From NCBI GenBank assembly GCA_902595195.1, contig CACJPC010000002.1, positions 106,270 through 167,443 of the forward strand: DNA of 61,174 bases. The letters are read 5' to 3'. Within the stretch, counting starts at the first letter, position 1. The number at the start of each line of letters is the position of its first letter. The translations under genes and the position numbers were made by a program. This document shows, in pieces, positions 9,457 through 19,072 of this stretch. Source of the DNA: an uncultured Candidatus Actinomarina sp. Lineage in GTDB: Bacteria > Actinomycetota > Acidimicrobiia > Actinomarinales > Actinomarinaceae. The notes beneath the pieces are model-generated. The model worked only from the letters and a program-made list of their open reading frames with translations. It searched no databases and had not been told where the DNA came from.

Positions 9457-11085
9457 CTAAGCAGAGGCAAAAGAATCTTTTGCATGATATGAAGATCTAA
9501 CAAGCGGACCAGATTCAACATGTGGAATGCCATAAGATTCACCAATGATTTTATAATCTTCAAATTCTTCAATTGTTGCATATCTATCAATTGGTCTATG
9601 TTTTGCAGTTGGTCTTAGGTATTGACCAATAGTGACAATATCCACTTCAATTTTTGATAAATCTTTTAATACTGATATGACTTCTTCTTTGGTCTCTCCC
9701 ATACCAACAATTAAACCAGTTTTAGTTTTACCCATAAATCCTTGTTTTTTTACATACCCAAGCAAAGAAAGGGACCTTCCATAAGAAGCAGCCGTTCTAA
9801 TCTCTCTTTGAAGTCTTGGTACAGTTTCTAAATTATGATTAAAAACTTCTGGGGATGCATCAATTATATTCTGTATTGCAGATCTTAAACCTTTGAAATC
9901 AGGAACTAATACTTCAACATCACAATGACTGTTTTTATCTTTAACAGCTCTAATCGTATCAGCAAAGAACATAGACCCTCCATCTTCAAGGTCATCACGA
10001 TTAACTGAAGTAATAACTGCATGAGTTAAATTCATTGCCTGGACGCTTTCTGCTACTCTAAGTGGTTCTCCTAAATCAAGTTCACCAGGCCTTCCAGTTT
10101 TTACATCACAAAAACCACAAGCACGAGTACAAACATCGCCCATAATCATAAAAGTTGCAGTTCCCATTGACCAGCATTCATATATATTTGGGCATGAAGC
10201 TTCTTCGCATACGGTATTTAATTTTTTTTCACTTAATAAATTTTTTAGTGAAACATAATCACTGCCTAGATTTGCCTTAACCTTCATCCATTCAGGCCTT
10301 TTAGGTTCACTTGGCAAAACACCTCTTACAGTTACTGGAATTTTATTTTGGTTTATTTTAAATACTCCGTCTTTCACCATTTGATCAATATTGAATTCTT
10401 TAGTTCTCTTTAACTGCCTAGGGGTAAATTGAGAAAACTGTCTATCAGTATTGGTATAACCAAATACTTTTGCAAAGTTATCTGATATTTCACTTGCAAC
10501 TTCCTCAAATGATATATCTGGGTTAAATTGGTGAATGGATGTAATTTGTTCTGATTGGTTTCCACAAGGATTAATTAATTGATATCCATCCAATGAATCA
10601 AAAATATTTAATGAAAAACCATGGTAGGTTGTCCATTTGCTGACTTTAATTCCTACAGAAGCAATTTTACCTTTTGCTGTCCAAACACCTGTGTCATCTT
10701 CTTTTGTAAATGAATCAATTTTAAATTTTCTTAAGGAATCAATTATTACATTTTCTAGGTTGCGAACGAATGGAATGACTTTTTTTGGATCAGAAAGTCG
10801 TATTATTGGATATCCAATTAATTGTCCATCACCATGATAAGTTATATCACCACCTCTATCGGTTTCAAAATACTCAATACCAAGTTCATGTAATTGGCCT
10901 TTTGAAACCAGTAAATTGTTTTCTTTGCTAGATCTGCCGGATGTAATTACATTGTTGTGCTCTAATAGTAAAAGATAGTCATCTTTCGAATCTTCCTGTG
11001 AGACTGATCTGTGTAATCCAAGTTGTAAATCGTATGCTTCAGAATAAGGTAATTTACCCAACCAACGTATATTTAGATCTCTCAA
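9457..11085 (-). CDS. LipB-LipA fusion: octanoyltransferase domain joined to lipoyl synthase domain
   Basis: N-terminal LipB motifs RGGDITYHGDGQLIGYPI, KIASVGIKVSKWTTYHGFSLN, INPCGNQSEQITS; C-terminal LipA motifs CEEASCPNIYEC, CTRACGFCDV, RSSYHA. TTG start overlaps the E2 stop (TTGA). Confidence 0.93.
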   Translation of the reverse strand: MRDLNIRWLGKLPYSEAYDLQLGLHRSVSQEDSKDDYLLLLEHNNVITSGRSSKENNLLVSKGQLHELGIEYFETDRGGDITYHGDGQLIGYPIIRLSDPKKVIPFVRNLENVIIDSLRKFKIDSFTKEDDTGVWTAKGKIASVGIKVSKWTTYHGFSLNIFDSLDGYQLINPCGNQSEQITSIHQFNPDISFEEVASEISDNFAKVFGYTNTDRQFSQFTPRQLKRTKEFNIDQMVKDGVFKINQNKIPVTVRGVLPSEPKRPEWMKVKANLGSDYVSLKNLLSEKKLNTVCEEASCPNIYECWSMGTATFMIMGDVCTRACGFCDVKTGRPGELDLGEPLRVAESVQAMNLTHAVITSVNRDDLEDGGSMFFADTIRAVKDKNSHCDVEVLVPDFKGLRSAIQNIIDASPEVFNHNLETVPRLQREIRTAASYGRSLSLLGYVKKQGFMGKTKTGLIVGMGETKEEVISVLKDLSKIEVDIVTIGQYLRPTAKHRPIDRYATIEEFEDYKIIGESYGIPHVESGPLVRSSYHAKDSFASA

Positions 11086-12359
11086 TCTAATCCCTGTGAC
11101 CAATCAGGGTTTTCTAATTTATCCTTTATATGATTTAAGAATAATAAAGCAATAGAGCCATCGAATACTCGATGATCCCAAGTTAAACTTAGAACTCCTG
11201 TATGCCTTATAGCTATTGAATCAGTACCGTCCTGGGATTGTATTACTACAGGTCTCTTCTTAACAGATTCCGTTGATAAAATAGCTACATTTGGTTGATT
11301 GATTATTGGCGATGTAATGAAAGAGTTAAATGAGCCATTGTTTGATATTGTAAAAGTACTTCCAGTTACATCCTCTAGACCATACTTACCATCTCTTAAT
11401 AGCTTTGAAATTTCTGAAATTTTTCTTGCTAGCCCTTTCAAATTAAAGGAATCTGCTTCAGCTATAGTACCAACTAACAGCCCCTCTTGATTTAAATCAA
11501 CGGCAATACCAAGGTTTACATGACTATGAACATCATGAATGCCTTTTTCTAAGTCAAATGAGCTATTAACAGTTGGAAACTCCCTTAATGCAGAAATTGT
11601 CGCTAATGAAATGAATGGTAAATAGGTTAGCGAAAAACCGTTTTCATCTTTAAATTTAGCTTTTTGTTTTGATCTAATTGTTTCTACATTTTCATAATCT
11701 ACTTCAACAGAGGTCATGACGTGTGCAGATGTTTGTTTTGATAAAACCATATTTTCTGCGATTCTTTTTCTCAATCTAGATATTGATTTATTTGTATCAG
11801 CAGATTTAGTAGTTTCTTTTTTAATTGAATCCTCTGATTTAGTTGATGTAGCAGAGTCTTGATTTCCTAATGAAATGTAATTTTCAATATCTTCTCTTTT
11901 TATTCTTCCATTTTGACCAGTACCAACTACATTATTCAAATCAATATTATTTTCAGAAGCAAGTCTTCTTACAACTGGAGAAAGCTTTAAGTTTTTTGTA
12001 TTTCTGACATTATCAGTTTTTGGCAAAAAATCTTCTTTTGGTGTATCTTCTTTGACAATCTCTTCAGCAGTTTCTTGCACTTCTTCAACTGTCTCTGATG
12101 TATCATTATTAGATTCTTTTGCGCTTCCATCAAGCTCAAGAAGTGAAGCTCCAACCTCTACAGTTTCACCCTCTTCAACAAGAAGTGATGTTACTTTTCC
12201 ATTAAATGGTGAAGGAACTTCAGTATCAACTTTATCAGTAGAAATTTCAAGAATTGGATCATCTTCTTTAACTTCGTCACCAACTTTTACAAGCCATCTT
12301 AGGATTGTGCCCTCAGTGACTGTCTCTCCGAGCTGAGGCATGGTTATTATGTTGCTCAT
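11082..12359 (-). CDS. 2-oxoacid dehydrogenase E2 (dihydrolipoamide acyltransferase)
   Basis: One lipoyl domain (EISTDKVDTEVPSP), peripheral subunit-binding domain (LSPVVRRLASENNIDLNNVVGTGQNGRIKREDI), catalytic HRVFDGS. Confidence 0.95.
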   Translation of the reverse strand: MSNIITMPQLGETVTEGTILRWLVKVGDEVKEDDPILEISTDKVDTEVPSPFNGKVTSLLVEEGETVEVGASLLELDGSAKESNNDTSETVEEVQETAEEIVKEDTPKEDFLPKTDNVRNTKNLKLSPVVRRLASENNIDLNNVVGTGQNGRIKREDIENYISLGNQDSATSTKSEDSIKKETTKSADTNKSISRLRKRIAENMVLSKQTSAHVMTSVEVDYENVETIRSKQKAKFKDENGFSLTYLPFISLATISALREFPTVNSSFDLEKGIHDVHSHVNLGIAVDLNQEGLLVGTIAEADSFNLKGLARKISEISKLLRDGKYGLEDVTGSTFTISNNGSFNSFITSPIINQPNVAILSTESVKKRPVVIQSQDGTDSIAIRHTGVLSLTWDHRVFDGSIALLFLNHIKDKLENPDWSQGLD

Positions 12360-12363
12360 TTGC

Positions 12364-14370
12364 TTATTGTAATTCTTTCACGGCTTTAACAACTTTTTCA
12401 ACACTAGGAATAAAAGCATCCTCAAGAACTGGTGCAAAAGGAATATGTGTATTAGGTGGAGTAACTTTCACAATTGGATTATCTAAATTCCAAAATCCTT
12501 TTTCAGCAACTACTGAAGATATCTCAGAGGCTACTGATGAAAAAGGGACATCTTCTTGTAGGATGCACAAATTAGATGTTTTTTCAACTGATGTAAGAAT
12601 TATCTCCTCGTCAAGAGGGACTATTGTTCTTATGTCAACAATTTCAACATTGATACCATCACTTTCAAGCTGCTTGGCTGCTTCAGTCGCAACAGAAACC
12701 ATGCCAGACCAGGTAACAATTGTAAGATCACTACCTTCTTTAACAATTTTTCCTTTTCCTATTTCAACTTCATAGAGACCCAATGGAACTTCCATTTTGA
12801 TATCAGGTTTTCTATAGAGTTTTTTGTGTTCAAGATACATTACTGGATTTGGATCATTTACTGCAGCGACTAAAAGTCCCTTAGCATCATAAGGATTAGA
12901 CGGTGCAACGACTTTAATACCAGGATGGTGAGCTAGCAGAGATTCTGGGCTTATTGAATGAAAAGGTCCAGATCTTGTTCCAGCACCAGTAGGACCTCGA
13001 ACAACCATTGGTACGGCCTTTCCTGCTTTCCAATGGTATTTTGCGGCTTCAGTAGTAATTTGATCTAAAGCTGGATAAACAAAATCATAAAACTGTAATT
13101 CCACGATAGGTTTTTTTCCTGCAAGAGCTGCTCCAACTGCAGCTCCAGTGAAACCTCCCTCTGAAATTGAAGTATCAATTACTCGAAATGGTCCGTATTT
13201 ATTAAATAACCCCTTTGTAGCTTTAAATGCTCCTTCAAACACACCTATGTCTTCACCCATCATGAAAACATTTTCATCATCTTCCATTAATTCATCTAAA
13301 CCGTTTGTAATTGCTTCAATAAAGTTCATAGTTTCTTTTGAGCTTCCATCATTTTGTATTGCTGGTTTAGTTCTTTCAGCAAACATATCAGGAACTTCAT
13401 TTTGCGGTTCAGGATCTTTTTGATTCTTTGCCCAATCTAATGTCTCTTTAATTTCAGCATCTAGCTCTTCATTAAGGCTTACGAACTGCTCAGTAGTGAA
13501 TAAACCCTCTTCAACCAATGAGTCTTCAAAGCGTGCAATAGGATCGCGTTTCATCCAGAATTCTCTTACTTCATCATTAACGTATTCGGCAGGATCGTGC
13601 CCAGCATGTCCATGATGTCTAAATGTAACAAGTTCAATTAGAGAAGGCCCATTACCATTTCTTGCATTTTCACATGCTTCGTGCATTACATCAATTACTT
13701 CATAAATATCATTACCATCAATAATTTTTGCTGGAATTCCATATCCAGCTGCACGATCTGCAACGTTTGGAGTCCCAAACTCTGTTTCGTTTGGAGATGA
13801 ATAGGCAAATTGATTATTTTGCACTGTGAATACTACTGGAAGATTGAGCACTCCGGCCATGTTGATGCTTTCATGCCAAGTACCAGTTGCAGTGGCTCCC
13901 TCACCACAATTTGCAACAGCGACAACCCCGGACCCACTTTGTTGAGAAGCTAGAGCCCAACCAACAGCTACAGGTGCGGAATCTGGCAACGGAGATACAA
14001 CCATCAATGTTCCCTTGTCTACTACTCCAAAATGACTATTACCATCTCGACCTTTAGATGGTCCATCATGTTTTCCAAAAAAATTAAGTGCAATCTCTTT
14101 AAGTGTCACACCTTTTTTGATTTGCACACCGAGATCTCTGTGTGTACCACCAAATATATCTGTGTCCGCCATTCCAGCCGCTATACCAGCCATAGATGCT
14201 TCTTGACCAATTCCAGGATATACTGCACCACTTAATTGTCCACCCTTATACAATTTTAAGAGCCTATCTTCCAAAAGCCTCTGGGTTTTCATAGACTTAT
14301 ATACATCCCAAAGTTGCTCTTTAGAAAGAGTTGACGAATACCCTTTTCTGGTAATTTTTTCGATCTTCAT
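12364..14370 (-). CDS. 2-oxoacid dehydrogenase E1, fused alpha and beta subunits
   Basis: 668 aa; alpha-type TPP region then beta-type region (GEDIGVFEGAFKATKGL...DTSISEGGFTGAAVGAA). Confidence 0.93.
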   Translation of the reverse strand: MKIEKITRKGYSSTLSKEQLWDVYKSMKTQRLLEDRLLKLYKGGQLSGAVYPGIGQEASMAGIAAGMADTDIFGGTHRDLGVQIKKGVTLKEIALNFFGKHDGPSKGRDGNSHFGVVDKGTLMVVSPLPDSAPVAVGWALASQQSGSGVVAVANCGEGATATGTWHESINMAGVLNLPVVFTVQNNQFAYSSPNETEFGTPNVADRAAGYGIPAKIIDGNDIYEVIDVMHEACENARNGNGPSLIELVTFRHHGHAGHDPAEYVNDEVREFWMKRDPIARFEDSLVEEGLFTTEQFVSLNEELDAEIKETLDWAKNQKDPEPQNEVPDMFAERTKPAIQNDGSSKETMNFIEAITNGLDELMEDDENVFMMGEDIGVFEGAFKATKGLFNKYGPFRVIDTSISEGGFTGAAVGAALAGKKPIVELQFYDFVYPALDQITTEAAKYHWKAGKAVPMVVRGPTGAGTRSGPFHSISPESLLAHHPGIKVVAPSNPYDAKGLLVAAVNDPNPVMYLEHKKLYRKPDIKMEVPLGLYEVEIGKGKIVKEGSDLTIVTWSGMVSVATEAAKQLESDGINVEIVDIRTIVPLDEEIILTSVEKTSNLCILQEDVPFSSVASEISSVVAEKGFWNLDNPIVKVTPPNTHIPFAPVLEDAFIPSVEKVVKAVKELQ

Positions 14371-14371
14371 A

Positions 14372-15736
14372 TTAATGTAACCCCCTACCGTTCAAACTTA
14401 ACAAAGACTCTCCTATAGCCTCACTCAGTGTTGGATGAGCATGTATAAATTCAGATGCTTCACTAGGTAAAGCTTCCCAACCTACCATGTACATAAGCTC
14501 ATGTATCATCTCTCCTGCTGCAGGTCCACAAACACTTGCACCTACTATTGGACCATCCTCTTCTGAGTAAACTTTTACAATTCCTTTATTTTGATTTTGA
14601 AGTAATGCCCTTCCGATGCCAGCAAAACTATGTTGTGCTTGATTAAGCTTAATTCCAATTTCCTTTGCTTTTTCAGAGTTCAATCCAACCTCTGCAAGTT
14701 CTGGTCTTGTGTAAACAACATACGGAATAGCTTTATAGTTAACAGGGCTAATCTCACCTGTTGCGATATGTGTTATCGCACTAATTGCTTCAGCAAATGC
14801 AACATGAGCTAATTGAGGAGTGTCATAAACAATGTCTCCTAAGGCATAAATATTTTCAACACCTGTTTGCATTGTTTTTAAATCTACTTCAACAAATCCT
14901 TTGTTAACATTTACCCCAATTTCTTCAAGACCAATATTTTCAGTTAAAGGTGCTCTTCCGACTGCAACAAGAACACAATCAAAACTATCACTGGTATCAT
15001 CTGAAAAATTAACAACTTTGTCACTAATATTTGTAACTGATGTAGATAATTTAAAATCAACACCTCTAGAAGATAACTGTTTCCTAAGTTCTCCTGATGT
15101 TCTTTTATCCAATCCAGGTAAAATTTCTTTATCAAGCTCCACAACAGTGACTTCTGAGCCCAAATCGTTTAACAAACTTGCAAACTCACAACCAATTGCG
15201 CCAGCACCAATAACACAAACTTTTTTTGGAGGCTCCTCCCAGCTAAGCGCGGTGTCTGATGTTATAACAAACTCTCCATCAACATTTACGTTTGGGATCT
15301 CTCTTGGTTTTGACCCAGTTGCTAAAAGAATGTAGTCTGTAGATACCTCTTCTTCTTTGCCATCAGAAGTCTTAACAATAACTTTATTGCTATCTTTAAT
15401 AGTTCCCCAGCCTTCAATAACATTAACTTTTTTTGACTTTAATAGCATGCCGATACCACCAACTAGTTTGTTAACAGTATCTAGTCTTTTTTGTGCAGTT
15501 GCTTTCCAATCAATTTTTTTACCTGTTATTTCAATTCCAAAATCTTTTGAATTATCAATTTCATGATTTAGCTCTGCAACATGAAGCCAGTATTTTGCAG
15601 GTATACATCCGCGGTTTAAACAGGTCCCACCTAAGGTATCAGATTCAATTAAAGTTATTTCAAGTTCAAAATTGCTTGCGTACAATGCTGCAGCATATCC
15701 TGCAGGACCTCCGCCTATAATGGTTAATTTTTTCAA
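14372..15736 (-). CDS. lpdA: Dihydrolipoyl dehydrogenase (E3)
   Basis: GGGPAGYAAA, GGTCLNRGCIPAK redox cysteines, C-terminal HAHPTLSEAI. Confidence 0.96.
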   Translation of the reverse strand: MKKLTIIGGGPAGYAAALYASNFELEITLIESDTLGGTCLNRGCIPAKYWLHVAELNHEIDNSKDFGIEITGKKIDWKATAQKRLDTVNKLVGGIGMLLKSKKVNVIEGWGTIKDSNKVIVKTSDGKEEEVSTDYILLATGSKPREIPNVNVDGEFVITSDTALSWEEPPKKVCVIGAGAIGCEFASLLNDLGSEVTVVELDKEILPGLDKRTSGELRKQLSSRGVDFKLSTSVTNISDKVVNFSDDTSDSFDCVLVAVGRAPLTENIGLEEIGVNVNKGFVEVDLKTMQTGVENIYALGDIVYDTPQLAHVAFAEAISAITHIATGEISPVNYKAIPYVVYTRPELAEVGLNSEKAKEIGIKLNQAQHSFAGIGRALLQNQNKGIVKVYSEEDGPIVGASVCGPAAGEMIHELMYMVGWEALPSEASEFIHAHPTLSEAIGESLLSLNGRGLH

Positions 15737-15899
15737 ATTACCTCTTTCTAGATAGGATCGCTATCTAATCGAGATAATAACTACATTCTTTAATGGGGTT
15801 CCCAATAAAAATGATTATTGTTATTTTCACCTTTAAATTTACTAAACTTTGGAGAATGTTCAAAATTAAGATTATCTTTAAAAACATTACAATGTAACT

Positions 15900-15986
15900 A
15901 TGCAAACAAGACATTTAATTATTGCCTCACTTATCACTGGTTTATTCATACTGGTAGCATTTGGTGTATGGCTATATACTTTTTGA
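15900..15986 (+). CDS. Putative 28-aa single-TM small protein (MQTRHLIIASLITGLFILVAFGVWLYTF)
   Basis: Read directly: ATG 15900, TGA 15984-15986; one hydrophobic helix; stop lies 1 nt before the likely TTG start of the MBL-fold gene. Confidence 0.35.
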   Translation: MQTRHLIIASLITGLFILVAFGVWLYTF

Positions 15987-15987
15987 A

Positions 15988-16947
15988 TTGAAGAGTTTTA
16001 ATTTAAAAAACGGAATCCATCATATACCTCTTGAGCTCCCTTGGTCGTCTCCTGGCTTTGTTAATGTTTATTTAATTGAAGACAAAGATGGATTTATCAT
16101 GGTAGATTGTGGCGTCAATGGTGATAGCTATTACTCCTTACTGCTTGAATATCTTCAAAAATTAGAAATTCATATTAGTAATATTAATTTGTTAATCGGA
16201 ACACATATGCATTCTGATCATATTGGTTTATCTACAAAAATAAGAGAATCTGGTGTTCCATTTGCACTTTTTAAAAATTCAGTGGATTTCATAGATGATT
16301 ATAATGACTGGTCTTTAAGATTCAAAAATCTAAAAGATTATGCAGAAAAACATAATGCTCCAAATAGCTTCTTGAATGATATAGCATCTATAGAAACTCC
16401 CTCATATGCTGGAAAAATTTCAAAGCCTGACATTCTTCTTGATGAAGGGAAAATAAAAGATGTAAAAAGAAATTTAACTACTATTTTTACTCCGGGGCAT
16501 GATCGTACAGAGATTTCTTTGTTTGATGAAAGTACAAAAATAATATTTTCAGGCGATCATATATTGCCAAAAATTACTCCCTTTATTCCAACTGATAATG
16601 AAAATGAAGACATGCTTGCAAATTACACTCAGTCTTTGGATAAAATTTATGAAATTGACCATGAAATAATTGCACCAGGTCATGGAGATATAATTAGCAA
16701 ACCACACAGCAGGATTGAGCAAATGAAACTTCATCATAAAAGGAGGACTGAAAAAATTTTGAACTTTCTTAAAGAGAGCGACTTTACTGGTTGGGAAATG
16801 GTGGAAAATTTATTTCCTAGAAAACTAGATGCATTAAATCTGAGACTTGCTTTTCAAGAGACTATGGCTCATTTAATTTATTTAGAAAATAAGGGAAGAA
16901 TTAAGCAAGAAAATAAAAATAATTCTATATATTGGAAAATTATTTAA
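15988..16947 (+). CDS. MBL-fold metallo-hydrolase, LACTB2-like
   Basis: GTHMHSDHIGL metal site, GHD and SGDHIL motifs, C-terminal winged-helix-like region. TTG 15988 preferred over the listed start. Confidence 0.88.
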   Translation: MKSFNLKNGIHHIPLELPWSSPGFVNVYLIEDKDGFIMVDCGVNGDSYYSLLLEYLQKLEIHISNINLLIGTHMHSDHIGLSTKIRESGVPFALFKNSVDFIDDYNDWSLRFKNLKDYAEKHNAPNSFLNDIASIETPSYAGKISKPDILLDEGKIKDVKRNLTTIFTPGHDRTEISLFDESTKIIFSGDHILPKITPFIPTDNENEDMLANYTQSLDKIYEIDHEIIAPGHGDIISKPHSRIEQMKLHHKRRTEKILNFLKESDFTGWEMVENLFPRKLDALNLRLAFQETMAHLIYLENKGRIKQENKNNSIYWKII

Positions 16948-17146
16948 TAGGTCTAAAACCTCTATTTTTAGCTTCATCAATATTGTCTGGTGAAAATGAC
17001 TGGACTAGATTTAAACTAACGTAATCGTAATTTTTTAAATACTCATTCAATGATTCAAACTGTTTTTCATCATCACAGTCGTAAACCTTCATGTTTTTTC
17101 TAATACCAACATACCTATGATGTTCAAAACGATTTAATCTATTCAA
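16940..17146 (-). CDS. Small conserved-looking protein, unknown function
   Basis: 68-aa ORF filling the gap between acyl-CoA dehydrogenase and MBL genes; globular composition (NRFEHHRYVGIRKNMKVYDCDDEKQ). Confidence 0.55.
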   Translation of the reverse strand: MNRLNRFEHHRYVGIRKNMKVYDCDDEKQFESLNEYLKNYDYVSLNLVQSFSPDNIDEAKNRGFRPIK

Positions 17147-17148
17147 AT

Positions 17149-18270
17149 TTATAGGCTCAGTAATTCTGCTATCTTGTCTCTTGCTAATTTAGGAGTACCT
17201 AAAAGTAAAGAATCAGACTTTGCTTTTTTAAAAAATAAATGCGCTGGATGCTCCCAAGTAAAACCAATTCCCCCATGAACTTGAATATTGTCTCCAGCGA
17301 TTTTGTTAAAAACCTCAGAACAGTATGATTTTGCTAGCATTGCACTCATCTCAACTTCTAAATCGTCTGAAGTATCTGTTCTCACAGCACTATAAGCAAC
17401 AGACTTTGCACTTTCTAGCTGTACAAGCATATTTGCACAAATATGTTGAATTGCTTGAAATGAACCTATCGGCCTTCCGAATTGAATTCTTTCTTTTGCA
17501 TATTGTGTTGACATATCTAAACATGCTTGAGCACCACCAACTTGTTCCATAGCTAAATAGCCGAGTGAAATATTTTTTACTTTTTCCCATGTATTGATGC
17601 ATGAATCGGTACCTATCATAATTTCATCATCAGAAATTAAAATGTCTTTCATATTTATTTCACACATAGGTCGCGTTTGGTCAAGTGAAGAAGTTTGATT
17701 AATTTCAAGACCCTCGGAATCTTTATTTACCAAAACAAACATTAACCCCTCATTACTATTCGCCAAAATTGCAAAATAATCAGAGACGTCGCCAAACATA
17801 ACGTATTTTTTTTGTCCATTAAGAATGTAACCATTCTTATCTTTTGTCAAAGTTGTTGAAATTTCATCAACACTAGTTAGGTATTTATCATTTTCATAAA
17901 CACAATAGGTACCAATTTTTTCACCACTAATTATTTCTGGCAAAATAGTATTTTTTATATTTTCATTTGAAAGTAAAGCTAAATTCTTGAATACCACTCC
18001 AGAACTAAAAAGAGGAATGATTGGCATGTAATAGCCTAAGACCTCTGAGAGAATTGCTGTGTCAGTATTCGAAAATCCCAAACCTCCATCTGATTCCGGT
18101 ACATCAAGTGCTAACCACCCTTGTTCAATGACTAATTTCCAAATATTTTCATCTAACCTACAATTTTCATCAACTTTTTGTATTGTTTCTAATAAATCGA
18201 TATTATCTTTTAAAAGTTTGGTTGAATTCTCTTTTATTTCTTTTTGAATTTCATTTAAAGTAAATTGCAT
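17149..18270 (-). CDS. Acyl-CoA dehydrogenase family protein
   Basis: GGLGFSNTDTAILSEVLG, RIQFGRPIGSFQAIQH, IQVHGGIGFTWEHPAHLFFKKA. Confidence 0.92.
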   Translation of the reverse strand: MQFTLNEIQKEIKENSTKLLKDNIDLLETIQKVDENCRLDENIWKLVIEQGWLALDVPESDGGLGFSNTDTAILSEVLGYYMPIIPLFSSGVVFKNLALLSNENIKNTILPEIISGEKIGTYCVYENDKYLTSVDEISTTLTKDKNGYILNGQKKYVMFGDVSDYFAILANSNEGLMFVLVNKDSEGLEINQTSSLDQTRPMCEINMKDILISDDEIMIGTDSCINTWEKVKNISLGYLAMEQVGGAQACLDMSTQYAKERIQFGRPIGSFQAIQHICANMLVQLESAKSVAYSAVRTDTSDDLEVEMSAMLAKSYCSEVFNKIAGDNIQVHGGIGFTWEHPAHLFFKKAKSDSLLLGTPKLARDKIAELLSL

Positions 18271-18346
18271 TATCTAATTGTAATTTTTATTTTTTATTTC
18301 GCTAATCATATTTAAGTTGTTTCAAATCATAATTAACATAGAGGTT

Positions 18347-19072
18347 ATGTTAGAACTTAAAAATTTACATGCAGAGGTAGACGGAACTGAAATTTTAAAG
18401 GGTGTTGACTTAAAAATCCAACCTGGTGAAGTACATGCCATTATGGGCCCGAATGGTTCCGGTAAATCTACCTTGGCAAATGTGGTTATGGGTAATCCAG
18501 TTTATGAGGTTACTAAAGGATCTGTGATATTTGAAGGAGAGGATATCACTGAAGAACCAGTAGATAACAGAGCAAAATTAGGAATGTTTCTTGCATTTCA
18601 ATATCCAGAATCAATTCCAGGAGTCACAATTGTAAATATGCTTAAAACTGCTTTAACTAATATTGACGAAACCGAGTACACGACACTTGAACTTAGGTTA
18701 AAAGTTGCAGAAGCAATGGAACAGTTAGGCTTATCTGCAGATTTTGCTGATAGATATTTAAATGAAGGCTTCTCGGGTGGAGAAAGAAAAAGGAATGAAA
18801 TTCTTCAACTTGCAGTGTTGAATCCTAAGCTTGCAGTTTTAGATGAAACTGATTCAGGATTGGATGTAGACGGATTAAAAGTTGTAGGTGAGGGTGTTAG
18901 TAAATTGAAGACTGCTGATAAAGGATACTTAGTTGTAACTCACTATCAGAGGCTTTTGGAATATATAAAACCTGACTTTGTACATGTTTTTGTTGATGGA
19001 GCAATTGTTGAATCCGGTGGTGTAGAGTTGTCTGAAAAACTTGAAAAAGAAGGATATGAATCATACCTATGA
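18347..19072 (+). CDS. sufC: Fe-S cluster assembly ATPase SufC (copy 1)
   Basis: MGPNGSGKSTLANVVMGNP, FSGGERKRNEILQLA, LDETDSGLDVD; ATG 18347 preferred. Confidence 0.94.
   Translation: MLELKNLHAEVDGTEILKGVDLKIQPGEVHAIMGPNGSGKSTLANVVMGNPVYEVTKGSVIFEGEDITEEPVDNRAKLGMFLAFQYPESIPGVTIVNMLKTALTNIDETEYTTLELRLKVAEAMEQLGLSADFADRYLNEGFSGGERKRNEILQLAVLNPKLAVLDETDSGLDVDGLKVVGEGVSKLKTADKGYLVVTHYQRLLEYIKPDFVHVFVDGAIVESGGVELSEKLEKEGYESYL

Noticed and set aside
14901-15335. 144-aa plus-strand ORF
   Set aside because: Lies entirely antisense to lpdA with low-complexity Ser/Thr/Leu composition; shadow ORF of an AT-rich coding strand. The same applies to 12052-12336, 28497-28841, 29590-29928 and most other ORFs below 120 aa opposite named genes.
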